Assembly (NCBI GenBank): GCA_017882705.1
Contig: JADGOZ010000132.1
Span: 30,193-94,192 of the forward strand
Origin: Candidatus Nanopelagicales bacterium
GTDB taxonomy: Bacteria; Actinomycetota; Actinomycetes; S36-B12; CAIYMF01
DNA length: 64,000 nt
Direction of reading: 5' to 3'
Part shown: piece after piece, positions 9,560 through 18,976 of the stretch
How the letters are laid out: the number at the start of each line of letters is the position of its first letter
Numbering within the stretch: the stretch's first letter is position 1
The notes under the pieces: generated by a model
What the model was told of the DNA's origin: nothing
What the model saw: only the letters and a program-made list of their open reading frames with translations
Database searches by the model: none
Translations under genes and position numbers: made by a program

Positions 9560-10987
9560 TCAGCCGCGCAGCGCCTCGGCGAGGTCGCGGAACTCCTCGA
9601 CCAGGAGACCCATGTCGTCGGCGGTGTGTGCGAGCGACACGAGCCACTGCTCGTCGAGACCAGGAGGCGTGAGGATGCCGCGGTTGACGCCCCACAGCCA
9701 CGACAGCTCGGCCGCGCCGAAGTCGGTGCGCTTGTAGTCGCGGTAGGTGCGTACCGGCGTCGACGACCAGGTGACAGCACCCTTGACGCCGAAGCCGACG
9801 GTGTGGGCCGGGAGCTCGTGCTCCGCGATGATCCCGTCCATCAGCGTGAGGGCGTCGACGTTGAGCTTCTCGGCGGCGCCGAGCGCCGCCGGCGTCGCGA
9901 TCTCGTCGATGGCGACGGCGGCGGCCACCACGAGCGGGTTGCCGTTGTAGGTGCCGAAGTGCGGCATGCGACCGTCGGTGAGGCACTCCATGACCTCGGA
10001 CGAGCCACCGAACGCCGCGAGCGGGAGTCCACCGCCGATGCTCTTCGCCAGGGCGACGAGGTCCGGCGTGACGCCGAGGCGCTGCGAGGCGCCGGCCGCA
10101 CCGGCGGTGAGGCCGGTCTTCACCTCGTCGAAGACGAGCAGCGAGCCGTGCGCGTCGCAGAGGGCCCGGACCCCGGCGAGGTAGCCGGCGTCGGGGACCA
10201 CGATGCCGATGTTCTCGAGCACCGGTTCCATGAAGACGCAGGCGACGTCTGCGCCGTACTGGTCGAAGAGCTGCTCGAGGCGCGCGAGGTCGTTGTAGGG
10301 GACGACGTGGACCGTGCCGGCCTCGACCTCGAACGGCGTGACCGGGGTCGGCGCGGCCTCGGGGCCGGCGTCGGCGACGTCGGGCTTGACCGACACCTGC
10401 AGAGCGTCGTAGCCGCCGTGGTAGCCGCCCTCGATCTTGATGATCGCCTTGCGGTTGGTGAAGGCGCGCGCGGTGCGCAGCGCGTACATCGTGGCCTCGG
10501 TGCCGGAGTTGGCGAAGCGCAGCTGCCCAAGGGAGAAGCGGCGCTTGAACCGCTCGGCGGCGTCGGTGGCCGACGGCGACGGCGTGACGAACAGCGTGCC
10601 GGTCTCGAGCGCCTGCGTGACGGCAGCGATGACCGTGGGGTTGAGGTGGCCGGCGAGCATCGCACCGAAGCCCATCGACAGGTCGAGCAGCTTGCGGCCG
10701 TCGACGTCGGTGAGCCACGCGCCCTGCGCCGAGGTGATCGCGACGGGGTAGGGGTCCCAGTGCTGGAACGACGACGGCACGCCGAGCGGCAGCGGGCCGA
10801 GCGCGCGGGCGTGATGTGCCGCCGACTGCGGGGTCTGCGCCTCGAACCGCTCCCACTCCTTGGCCAGCAGGGTCGCGACCTTCGCGGAGTCGATCGGGGC
10901 GGAGGAGGCGGGCACGTTGCGCCAGGTGGCCGGGTCGTGGGCGGGCCAGGTGACCGGCGTGGGGACGGCTGCGGTGGTGTCGGACAT
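9560..10987 (-). CDS. Class III PLP-dependent aminotransferase (glutamate-1-semialdehyde aminomutase-like)
   Basis: LRFANSGTEATMYALRTARAFTNRKAIIKIEGGYHGGYD; LLVFDEVKTG; ALAKSIGGGLPLAAFGG. Confidence 0.92.
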   Translation of the reverse strand: MSDTTAAVPTPVTWPAHDPATWRNVPASSAPIDSAKVATLLAKEWERFEAQTPQSAAHHARALGPLPLGVPSSFQHWDPYPVAITSAQGAWLTDVDGRKLLDLSMGFGAMLAGHLNPTVIAAVTQALETGTLFVTPSPSATDAAERFKRRFSLGQLRFANSGTEATMYALRTARAFTNRKAIIKIEGGYHGGYDALQVSVKPDVADAGPEAAPTPVTPFEVEAGTVHVVPYNDLARLEQLFDQYGADVACVFMEPVLENIGIVVPDAGYLAGVRALCDAHGSLLVFDEVKTGLTAGAAGASQRLGVTPDLVALAKSIGGGLPLAAFGGSSEVMECLTDGRMPHFGTYNGNPLVVAAAVAIDEIATPAALGAAEKLNVDALTLMDGIIAEHELPAHTVGFGVKGAVTWSSTPVRTYRDYKRTDFGAAELSWLWGVNRGILTPPGLDEQWLVSLAHTADDMGLLVEEFRDLAEALRG

Positions 10988-11118
10988 TCTGGCCTCCGGT
11001 TGCCCAAGACGTGGGGTTGCGCGGAGAGCCTAGTGCCGCCCCTCGACGCCATCGCCCGGACCGGCCAACCCGGTCCGCACGTCCCCGAACCCGGCGCTGC
11101 TGGGATACGGCGGGTAGG

Positions 11119-12828
11119 TCAGTGCGACTCGCGGGTCACCTGGTCGCCGCTGCTGCCGACGAGGAAGTCGAGGTCCGCGCCCGTGTCGGCCTGCTGCACG
11201 TGGTCGACGTAGAGCCGCTCCCAGCCGCGGGTCGGTGCGGCGTAGCGAGCGCCCGCCTGCTCCGACGGCTGTCGAGCTGCCCACTCCGCGGCGGGCACGT
11301 CGACGTCGAGGCGCCGGGCCGGCACGTCGAGCACCACGACGTCGCCCTCGCGCAGCAGCGCCAGCGGCCCCCCGGCCGCCGACTCCGGCGCGACGTGCAG
11401 CACGACCGTGCCGTACGCCGTGCCGCTCATCCGGGCGTCGCTGATGCGGACCAGGTCCCGCACGCCGCGCTCGAGCAGCTTCTTCGGCAGCGGCATGTTG
11501 GCCACCTCGGGCATGCCCGGGTATCCCTTCGGGCCGCAGCCCCGAAGGACGAGCACGCTGTCGACGTCGACGTCGAGGTCCGGGTCGTCGATGCGCGCGC
11601 GCAGGTCCTCCACGCTGTCGAACACGACCGCACGCCCGCGGTGCTTCAGCAGGTGCGGTGACGCGGCCGCGATCTTCAGCACCGCGCCGTCGGGCGCGAG
11701 ATCGCCTCGCAGCACAGCGATCCCGGCGTCGGCGATGATCGGGGCCGTCCGAGGGCGGATCACCGCCTGGTCCCAGGTGTGCGCGTCGTCGAGGTAGGAG
11801 ACGAGCGGGCTCCCCGTCACCGTGATCGCGTCGGGGTCGAGCAGGTCGGCCACCTGGTGGAGCACCGCGAGCACCCCACCGGCGCGGTGCAGGTCCTCCA
11901 TGAGGAACTCCCCCGCCGGCTGCAGGTCGACGAGCAGCGGGACACCCGATCCCGTGCGGTCGAAGTCCTCGAGCGTGAGGTCGACCCCGAGCCTCCCCGC
12001 GATCGCGAGCAGGTGGACGACCGCGTTGGTGGAGCCGCCGAACGCGGCGAGCGCGACGATCGCGTTGAGGAACGACCCGCGGGTCATGACCTGGCTCGGG
12101 CGGCGGTCGTCGGCGACGAGCTGCACCGCGAGGCGGCCGGTGGTCTGCGCCTGCTCGAGGAGCCGGCTGTCCGGGGCCGGCGTACCCGCGATCCCGGGGA
12201 GCGTCATGCCGAGGGCCTCGGCCATGACGGCCATCGTCGACGCGGTGCCCATCGTGTTGCAGTGACCCTTGCTGCGGATCATCGACGACTCCGAGCGCAG
12301 GAAGTCCTCCTCGGAGAGCTCTCCCGCGCGTACCTCCTCCGACAGCCGCCAGACGTCGGTGCCGCAGCCGAGCGCGACGCCGCGGAACGTGCCGGTGAGC
12401 ATGGGGCCACCGGGTACGACGACAGCGGGCAGGTCGACGGACGACGCCGCCATGAGCAGCGACGGGATCGTCTTGTCGCAGCCGCCGAGCAGCACCACGC
12501 CGTCGATCGGGTTCGCGCGCAGCATCTCCTCGATCGACATCGCGGCGAGGTTGCGCCAGAGCATCGCGGTGGGTTTGACCTGCGTCTCGCCGAGCGACAT
12601 CACCGGCAGCTCCAGCGGGATGCCGCCGGCCTCCCAGATGCCCTGCTTCACCGACTGCGCGACCTCGGTGAGGTGGGAGTTGCACGGCGTGAGGTCCGAG
12701 GCGGTGTTCGCGACCACGATGTGCGGCCGGCCGTCGAACGCGTCGGAGGGCAGGCCGCGACGCATCCACGCGCGGTGGATGTAGGAGTTGCGGTCGGTGC
12801 CGGCGTACCACTCCTGGCTGCGCGTCAT
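11119..12828 (-). CDS. IlvD/Edd-family dehydratase (sugar-acid dehydratase-like)
   Basis: VANTASDLTPCNSHL, LLGGCDKTIPSLLMAA, GHCNTMGTASTM, GCGPKGYPGMPEVANMPLPKKLLERGVRDLVRISDARMSGTAYG. Confidence 0.93.
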   Translation of the reverse strand: MTRSQEWYAGTDRNSYIHRAWMRRGLPSDAFDGRPHIVVANTASDLTPCNSHLTEVAQSVKQGIWEAGGIPLELPVMSLGETQVKPTAMLWRNLAAMSIEEMLRANPIDGVVLLGGCDKTIPSLLMAASSVDLPAVVVPGGPMLTGTFRGVALGCGTDVWRLSEEVRAGELSEEDFLRSESSMIRSKGHCNTMGTASTMAVMAEALGMTLPGIAGTPAPDSRLLEQAQTTGRLAVQLVADDRRPSQVMTRGSFLNAIVALAAFGGSTNAVVHLLAIAGRLGVDLTLEDFDRTGSGVPLLVDLQPAGEFLMEDLHRAGGVLAVLHQVADLLDPDAITVTGSPLVSYLDDAHTWDQAVIRPRTAPIIADAGIAVLRGDLAPDGAVLKIAAASPHLLKHRGRAVVFDSVEDLRARIDDPDLDVDVDSVLVLRGCGPKGYPGMPEVANMPLPKKLLERGVRDLVRISDARMSGTAYGTVVLHVAPESAAGGPLALLREGDVVVLDVPARRLDVDVPAAEWAARQPSEQAGARYAAPTRGWERLYVDHVQQADTGADLDFLVGSSGDQVTRESH

Positions 12829-12898
12829 GGGGCCCTGACTCCGTCGCGTGCGTGGTCCTCTAGCCTCGGAGCATGGAGCGTACTCGGGCGCGTCGGAC

Positions 12899-13840
12899 GT
12901 GACCGACTACGTCGCGAGGCTCGCGAGCGCGACCCAGCACGAGCTGTCCGAGGGACCTCGTTGGGACGACGCCACGTCTACCGTGTCGTGGGTCGACATC
13001 GTGCAGGGACGCGTCTATCGGGGCACGGTCGACGACGACGGCGTCACCGGTGAGCGCGTCCTGGACCTGCCCGACACCGTGGGGGCAGCCGTGCCGGCGT
13101 CCGACGGCGGGCTCCTGGTCGCGGCGCACGACCGGCTGGTCCATGTGGCCCCCGACGGCTCGCGCGACGTCTCCGCGCCAGTGGTCGACCGCAGCCTGCA
13201 GCTGCGGCTCAACGACGCGGCCGTCGATCCCGCGGGTCGCCTGCTCGTCGGCAGCCTGGCCCTCGACCATCGTGCCGGCGCGGCCGCGCTGTTCCGCCTC
13301 GAGCCCGACGGCACGACCACCCCGCTGCGCGACGGACTCAACCTCGCCAACGGCATCGGCTGGTCGCCGGACGGCACGACGATCTACCTCAACGACAGCG
13401 TCCCCGGCACGGTGTGGGCCGCCGACTACGACGTCAGCTCGGGCGAGCCCGCCGCCTGGCGGCCCTTCGTGACCCACCTGCACGGCGCGCCCGACGGGCT
13501 CGTCGTCGACGCCGACGGGTGCGTGTGGGTCGCGGAGTGGAACGGCTCGCGCGTCACATGCTTCTCTCCCGAGGGCGAGGTGCGCCACGTCGTCCAGGTG
13601 CCCGTCCCCCACGTCACGGCGGTCTCGTTCGTCGGCCCGCGGCGCGATCGCCTGCTCATCACGTCGGCGCGCGACGAGCTCGAGCCCGACCGTCGGGCGC
13701 AGTTCCCGCTGTCCGGACGGCTCTTCCTCGCCGACGTCGACGCCGTCGGGCTCCCGACCTCCCGCTGGACCGTCGCCGTCGACCGCGTCGGCTGGACCCA
13801 CGTGACCGACCCGCACCCCGACGAAGCGGAGACACCATGA
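12899..13840 (+). CDS. SMP-30/gluconolactonase-family lactonase
   Basis: SEGPRWDDATSTVSWVDIVQGRVYR, LLVGSLALDH, NGIGWSPDGTTIYLNDS; GTG start inferred. Confidence 0.9.
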   Translation: MTDYVARLASATQHELSEGPRWDDATSTVSWVDIVQGRVYRGTVDDDGVTGERVLDLPDTVGAAVPASDGGLLVAAHDRLVHVAPDGSRDVSAPVVDRSLQLRLNDAAVDPAGRLLVGSLALDHRAGAAALFRLEPDGTTTPLRDGLNLANGIGWSPDGTTIYLNDSVPGTVWAADYDVSSGEPAAWRPFVTHLHGAPDGLVVDADGCVWVAEWNGSRVTCFSPEGEVRHVVQVPVPHVTAVSFVGPRRDRLLITSARDELEPDRRAQFPLSGRLFLADVDAVGLPTSRWTVAVDRVGWTHVTDPHPDEAETP

Positions 13841-14697
13841 AGCTCATGAGGATCGGCGAGACCGGCGCCGAGCGGACGGCGGTGCTCATCGGCGAGGGGA
13901 CCTACGTCGACGTGTCCGACGTGGCACCGGCGTACGACGAGGCCTTCTTCGGCTCGGGCGGGATCGCCGGGCTCCGCGGCGTGGTGCTCGAGCGCGTCGC
14001 GCAGGGCGACGTGCACGAGATCGGCGCGCAGCGCATCGGCAGCCCGATCGCCCGCCCGCACCAGGTGCTGTGCATCGGGCTGAACTACAGCGACCACGCG
14101 CTCGAGACCGGGCAGGCCGTCCCGGACGAGCCGATCCTGTTCACGAAGTCGCCCAACACCGTCGTCGGGCCGGACGACACCGTGCTCATCCCGCACGGGT
14201 CGGAGAAGACCGACTGGGAGGTCGAGCTCGGCATCGTGATCGGCACGCGCTGCCGCTACCTCGCCGACGAGGCCGAGGCCGCTGCGCACATCGCGGGCTA
14301 CGTCCTCGTCAACGACGTCAGCGAGCGCGCTTTCCAGATGGAGCGCGGCGGGCAGTGGAGCAAGGGCAAGTCGGCCGAGACGTTCAACCCGTGCGGCCCG
14401 TGGCTGGTCACGCCGGACGAGATCCACGACGTTCTCGCGCTGCCGATGTGGCTCGACGTCAACGGCGTACGCCGGCAGACCGGGTCCACCGGCACGATGA
14501 TCTTCTCGCCGGCCTTCCTCGTGCACTACCTCAGCCAGTTCATGGTGCTCGAGCCCGGCGACCTCATCAACACGGGCACGCCCCCCGGTGTCGGGCTCGG
14601 CATGAAGCCGCCGCTCTACCTCGCCCCGGGCGACGTGATGGAGCTGGGCATCGAGGGCCTCGGCACGCAGCGCCAGCAGCTCGCGGCCGCGCCGTGA
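13837..14697 (+). CDS. Fumarylacetoacetate hydrolase family protein (2,4-diketo-3-deoxy sugar-acid hydrolase-like)
   Basis: VLCIGLNYSDHALETGQAVPDEPILFTKSPNTVVGPDDTVLIP, KSAETFNPCGPWLVTPDEI, GTPPGVGLGMKPPLYL. Confidence 0.92.
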   Translation: MKLMRIGETGAERTAVLIGEGTYVDVSDVAPAYDEAFFGSGGIAGLRGVVLERVAQGDVHEIGAQRIGSPIARPHQVLCIGLNYSDHALETGQAVPDEPILFTKSPNTVVGPDDTVLIPHGSEKTDWEVELGIVIGTRCRYLADEAEAAAHIAGYVLVNDVSERAFQMERGGQWSKGKSAETFNPCGPWLVTPDEIHDVLALPMWLDVNGVRRQTGSTGTMIFSPAFLVHYLSQFMVLEPGDLINTGTPPGVGLGMKPPLYLAPGDVMELGIEGLGTQRQQLAAAP

Positions 14698-14710
14698 CGA
14701 GCTGCGCACG

Positions 14711-15724
14711 ATGAGGGCGTTCGTCGTCGCGGGTCCGCGCGAGTCAGCCGTGATCGAGGTCGACGCACCGGTGGCCGCCGCGGGACAGGTCGTCGTCGAC
14801 GTTCACCGCGCGGGGATCTGCGGCACCGACGTCGAGTTCTTCAGCGGTGAGATGGCCTATCTCCACCAGGGCCACGCGCACTTCCCGCTGCGGCTCGGCC
14901 ACGAGTGGATGGGCGTCGTGAGCTCGGTCGGCGTCGGCGTCGACCCGACGTGGGTCGGGCGACGCGTCACCGGCGACACGATGCTCGGTTGCGGCCGCTG
15001 CCGGCTGTGCCTGACCGGCCGCCAGCACGTGTGCCACGACCGTTTCGAGATCGGCATCCGCGGCGGCTGGCCGGGCGCGCTCGCCGAGCAGCTCCCGGTG
15101 CCGGTCACGGCGCTGCACGCGCTCCCCGACTCCGTCGACGACACCGCGGGCGCCCTGGTCGAGCCGGGCGGCAATGCGATGCGCTCCGTGCGCGCCGCCG
15201 GGCTCGAGCCGGGGGCGCCCGTCCTCGTCCTCGGACCGGGCACGATCGGGCTGCTCACCGCGCTGATCGCCGCGGCCGACGGGCTCGAGGTCCATCTCGC
15301 GGGGCGCCGACAGGCCTCGCTCGACTTCGCACGAGGCATCGGCGTAGCACACACCTGGACGTTGGACGCGCTGCCCGACGTGCCGTTCGACGCGATCATC
15401 GACTGCACGTCCGGCGTCGACATCCCGGCGCAGGCGGTGCAGCGCGTCGAGCCCGGCGGTCGCGTCGTTCTCGTCGGCCTGTCCGGCTCGCCGAGCCTCA
15501 TCGACACCCGCGACCTCGCCCTCAAGGACGTCACGGCCGTCGGGATCCTCAGTGCCTCGCCCGGACTGGCGGAGACGATCGCCCACTACGCCGACGGCCG
15601 CGTCGACCCGCGTCCGATCGTCGGCGGCACCGTCGGGCTCGACCAGGTCGGCGCCGCCCTTGCGGGAGAGCCGATCCCGGGCGTCTCCATCGGCCCGAAG
15701 ATCCACATCGACCCGCGCACGTGA
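14711..15724 (+). CDS. Zinc-dependent alcohol dehydrogenase (MDR)
   Basis: AGICGTDVEFFSGEMAYLHQGHAHFPLRLGHEWMGVV; CGRCRLCLTGRQHVC; VLGPGTIGLL. Confidence 0.92.
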   Translation: MRAFVVAGPRESAVIEVDAPVAAAGQVVVDVHRAGICGTDVEFFSGEMAYLHQGHAHFPLRLGHEWMGVVSSVGVGVDPTWVGRRVTGDTMLGCGRCRLCLTGRQHVCHDRFEIGIRGGWPGALAEQLPVPVTALHALPDSVDDTAGALVEPGGNAMRSVRAAGLEPGAPVLVLGPGTIGLLTALIAAADGLEVHLAGRRQASLDFARGIGVAHTWTLDALPDVPFDAIIDCTSGVDIPAQAVQRVEPGGRVVLVGLSGSPSLIDTRDLALKDVTAVGILSASPGLAETIAHYADGRVDPRPIVGGTVGLDQVGAALAGEPIPGVSIGPKIHIDPRT

Positions 15725-15737
15725 GCGAGGAGCAGCG

Positions 15738-16484
15738 ATGAACGACTACGACGGGCTCGTCGTCCTGGTGACCGGCGGTGCCAGCGGGATCGGCGCGGCC
15801 GTCGTACGGCTGGTTCACTCGCGCGGGGCGACCGTGGCGGTTCTGGACCGCGACGTGACCGACGCCGACGGCGTCGCGCTCTCGTTCGCGTGCGACGTCA
15901 CCGACTCCGCGGGAGTCGACGTCGCGGTCGCCGCCGTCGCCGAGCAGCTCGGACGGATCGACGTCGTCGTGAGCAATGCCGGGATCGGCGCGCAGGGCGA
16001 CGTCGCGGCCAACGACGATGCCGAGTGGGCACGCGTGCTCGACGTGAACGTGGTGGGCATGGCGCGCGTCGTACGCGCTGCGCTGCCCCACCTGAGGCGC
16101 TCGCCGCACGCCGCCGTCGTGCTCACCTCGTCGGTGCTGGCCGTGATCGGTGCTCCGAACCGTGCGCTCTACTCCGCCACGAAGGGAGCCGTGCTCGCGC
16201 TCGGCCTCGCCATGGCGGCGGACCACGTCGGTGAGGGCATCCGCGTCAACGTCGTGCTCCCCGGCACCGCCGACACCCCGTGGATCGGCCGCCTGCTCGA
16301 GACGGCCGACGACCCCGAGGCAGCACTGACGCAGCTGCGTGACCGCCAGCCGCTCGGCCGCCTCGTCTCCCCCGACGAGGTCGCGAACGCCATCGCCTAC
16401 CTCGGCTCCCCGCTGTCGGGCTCCACCACCGGGACCGTCCTGACGGTCGACGGCGGCTTCACCGGCCTGCGGCTCCCCCGCTAG
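15738..16484 (+). CDS. SDR-family oxidoreductase
   Basis: VLVTGGASGIGAAVV, NAGIGAQG, YSATKGAVLALG, VLTVDGGFTG. Confidence 0.93.
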   Translation: MNDYDGLVVLVTGGASGIGAAVVRLVHSRGATVAVLDRDVTDADGVALSFACDVTDSAGVDVAVAAVAEQLGRIDVVVSNAGIGAQGDVAANDDAEWARVLDVNVVGMARVVRAALPHLRRSPHAAVVLTSSVLAVIGAPNRALYSATKGAVLALGLAMAADHVGEGIRVNVVLPGTADTPWIGRLLETADDPEAALTQLRDRQPLGRLVSPDEVANAIAYLGSPLSGSTTGTVLTVDGGFTGLRLPR

Positions 16485-16669
16485 CTCCGCTCAGCGCCGG
16501 GCGTGACCTGCTGCTGCGCCTGCGTGCACGCCTTCGGCGACGCGGCGGAGGTCACCGACGAGGACGTCCCTCCAGCGCCACCACAGCCCGCCAGCGCCAG
16601 AACGGCGGGGACCACAGCGAGACTCACTCGAGCGACGAACCTGTGCCGAATGCCTCGCACGACACTCAC
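16481..16669 (-). CDS. Small predicted lipoprotein (62 aa)
   Basis: Positively charged N-terminus, hydrophobic core and lipobox LALAGC; shares CTAG stop overlap with SDR gene. Confidence 0.6.
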   Translation of the reverse strand: MSVVRGIRHRFVARVSLAVVPAVLALAGCGGAGGTSSSVTSAASPKACTQAQQQVTPGAERS

Positions 16670-16886
16670 CTCCCGGCCGCCACGTCTGCAGCCAGGGCTA
16701 CGCCACCCTGGGCGGCCACCTGCAGGCGAGGACCGAGCCGGGCGCGAGTCGCGACCGTGAACCGTGGAACGCGGAAGTCACCGGATGCCGGTTCGTGCGC
16801 GACCCCGACCAGGTGCGCGCGCACGAGGGCGCAGGGACGCGCCCGGTCCCGGTTGCGGGAGAGGCGACGTGGGAGAGACTCGTCCC

Positions 16887-17390
16887 ATGTCCTCGGTGCA
16901 GACCCTGTTCGACCTGAGCTACACGAACCCGCGCGGCGAGACGGTCGCGCTCCAGCAGTACGCCGGCCGTCCTGTGCTGGTCGTCAACACCGCCAGCAAG
17001 TGCGGGCTGACCCCGCAGTACGAGGCGCTGCAGCAGCTCCACGAGGACTACGCCGACCGCGGGCTCGTCGTCCTCGGGTTCCCGTGCGACCAGTTCGCGC
17101 ACCAGGAGCCTGGTGACGACGCCGCGATCGAGCAGTTCTGCACGATCAGCTACGGCGTCACCTTCCCGCTGTCGACCAAGGTCGACGTGAACGGCAAGGG
17201 CACCGACCCGGTCTTCACCTTTCTCAAGGACAGGACCGGTGGCTTGCTCGGCTCGACGATCAAGTGGAACTTCACCAAGTTCCTCGTCGCGCCGGACGGC
17301 ACGACCGTCACCCGCTTCTCCCCGACCACCAAGCCGGAGACGATGCGCGTCAGCATCGAACCGTTCCTGAACGCGGCGAACGCCGGCTAG
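16887..17390 (+). CDS. Glutathione peroxidase family protein
   Basis: VLVVNTASKCGLTPQYEALQQLHEDYADRGLVVLGFPCDQFAHQEPG; IKWNFTKFLV. Confidence 0.95.
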   Translation: MSSVQTLFDLSYTNPRGETVALQQYAGRPVLVVNTASKCGLTPQYEALQQLHEDYADRGLVVLGFPCDQFAHQEPGDDAAIEQFCTISYGVTFPLSTKVDVNGKGTDPVFTFLKDRTGGLLGSTIKWNFTKFLVAPDGTTVTRFSPTTKPETMRVSIEPFLNAANAG

Positions 17391-17512
17391 GAGGGCGTGC
17401 CTCGATCGTCAGCCCTGGAGCGTCCACACGCCGTCGACGCCTTCCCTGCCGTTCGGTGGACCAGCCGGGGTGAGCCGCGCCCCTCAGTGCGATGTCGTCA
17501 CCCAGTCGCCGG

Positions 17513-17857
17513 CTACGGCTTGAAGCGGCGCACCTCCTGCGGCCAGCCGCACGCGACCGCGACCTTGCCGGCCCACTCCCGGGCGGCCGCCTCGTCGGGC
17601 ACGTCGACGACGGTGAGGCCGCCCAGCCACTCCTTGCTCTCGATGAAGGGCCCGTCGGTGATGAGCAGGTCGCCGCTGGTCGCGTCGGCGCTGAAGGCCG
17701 TCTCGATCTCCTCCTCCAGACCCCCGGCGAACACGTAGACGCCCGCATCCTTCATCTCCTGCACCACCGCCCGCGCGAGCGGCCCGCGGCTGCCGAACCA
17801 CTCCGCAGGGTGGTCGCCCACCCACTGCTGGTTGAAGTAGATGAGGTACTCGGCCAT
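17513..17857 (-). CDS. YCII/DGPF-domain protein
   Basis: ITDGPFIESKEWLGGLTVVDVPDEAAAREWA. Confidence 0.88.
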   Translation of the reverse strand: MAEYLIYFNQQWVGDHPAEWFGSRGPLARAVVQEMKDAGVYVFAGGLEEEIETAFSADATSGDLLITDGPFIESKEWLGGLTVVDVPDEAAAREWAGKVAVACGWPQEVRRFKP

Positions 17858-18026
17858 GACTGCTCCTCCGGCTCCGGCGGGTGGTACGGGGTCCCCGCCC
17901 TCACATCCTGCCCGAACGGCGACACGTGGAATCGACACCATGCTGCCCCGGCTGATGCGGAACCGGCTGCCTCTACAGCAGCTGCGGCAGCATGACCGGG
18001 GGTGGCGCGTCTGGAAGGGTGTCACC

Positions 18027-18971
18027 ATGCGGATCGCCATCCTCGACGACCTCGAGCGCGTCGCCCTCGAGTCTGCCGACTGGTCGACCCTCGGCGCCGA
18101 CGACGTCGTCGCGCTCGACCGTCACGTCGACGACCACGACGAGCTCGTCGCGATCCTCGAGCCCTACGACGTGCTCGTGGTCCAACGCGAGCGCACGCCG
18201 TTCCCCCGCGCCCTGCTCGAGCGCCTGCCGAACCTGCGTCTGCTCGTGACGACCGGCTTCCGCAACGCCTCGCTGGACCTCACCGCCTGCACCGACCTCG
18301 GGATCACCGTCTGCAACACCGGCGGCGACGGTCAGCCGGTCGTCGAGATGACCTGGGCACTGATCCTCGCCGCGCTGCGGGACCTGCCGCGTCACGCCGA
18401 CGCCATGCGCGCAGGGACGTGGGAGCAGGTCGCCGGGAGGTCGCTCGAGGGCTCGACGCTCGGGCTCGTCGGGCTCGGCAAGACCGGTGCGCGGATGGCC
18501 GAGATCGCCCACGCGTTCCGGATGAACGTCGTCGCGTGGAGCACGAACCTCACCACCGAGCGGGCCGAGTCGAACGGCGCTCGCCTGGTCGGCAAGCGCG
18601 AGCTCTTCGAGGTCTCCGACGTCGTCTCGATCCACGTGCAGCTCTCCGACCGCACCCGTGGGCTCGTCGGCGCCGACGAGCTGCGCGCGATGCGGCCCGA
18701 CGCCTGGCTCGTCAACACGAGCCGTGGCCCCGTCGTCGACGAGCCCGCGCTCCTGACGGCGGTGCGCGAGAGCTGGATCGCGGGCGCCGCGCTCGACGTC
18801 TACGGCACCGAGCCGCTGCCGACCGACCACGAGCTGCGCTCGCTGCCGAACACGATCCTCACCCCGCACGCCGGATACGCGACCCGAGAGAACTACCGCG
18901 ACTGGTACGCCTCAGCCGTCGAGGTCATCGCCGCCCACGCCGCCGGGGCTCCGATCCGCGTCCTCGCCTGA
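18027..18971 (+). CDS. D-2-hydroxyacid dehydrogenase family protein
   Basis: LGLVGLGKTGARMAEIA, WLVNTSRGPVVDEPAL, NTILTPHAGYATREN. Confidence 0.92.
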   Translation: MRIAILDDLERVALESADWSTLGADDVVALDRHVDDHDELVAILEPYDVLVVQRERTPFPRALLERLPNLRLLVTTGFRNASLDLTACTDLGITVCNTGGDGQPVVEMTWALILAALRDLPRHADAMRAGTWEQVAGRSLEGSTLGLVGLGKTGARMAEIAHAFRMNVVAWSTNLTTERAESNGARLVGKRELFEVSDVVSIHVQLSDRTRGLVGADELRAMRPDAWLVNTSRGPVVDEPALLTAVRESWIAGAALDVYGTEPLPTDHELRSLPNTILTPHAGYATRENYRDWYASAVEVIAAHAAGAPIRVLA

Positions 18972-18976
18972 CGGCC

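Noticed and set aside
8174-11212. 1012-aa plus-strand ORF
   Set aside because: Antisense frame of the aldehyde dehydrogenase and aminotransferase genes; Arg/Asp/Val/Gly-rich GC artefact without domains.
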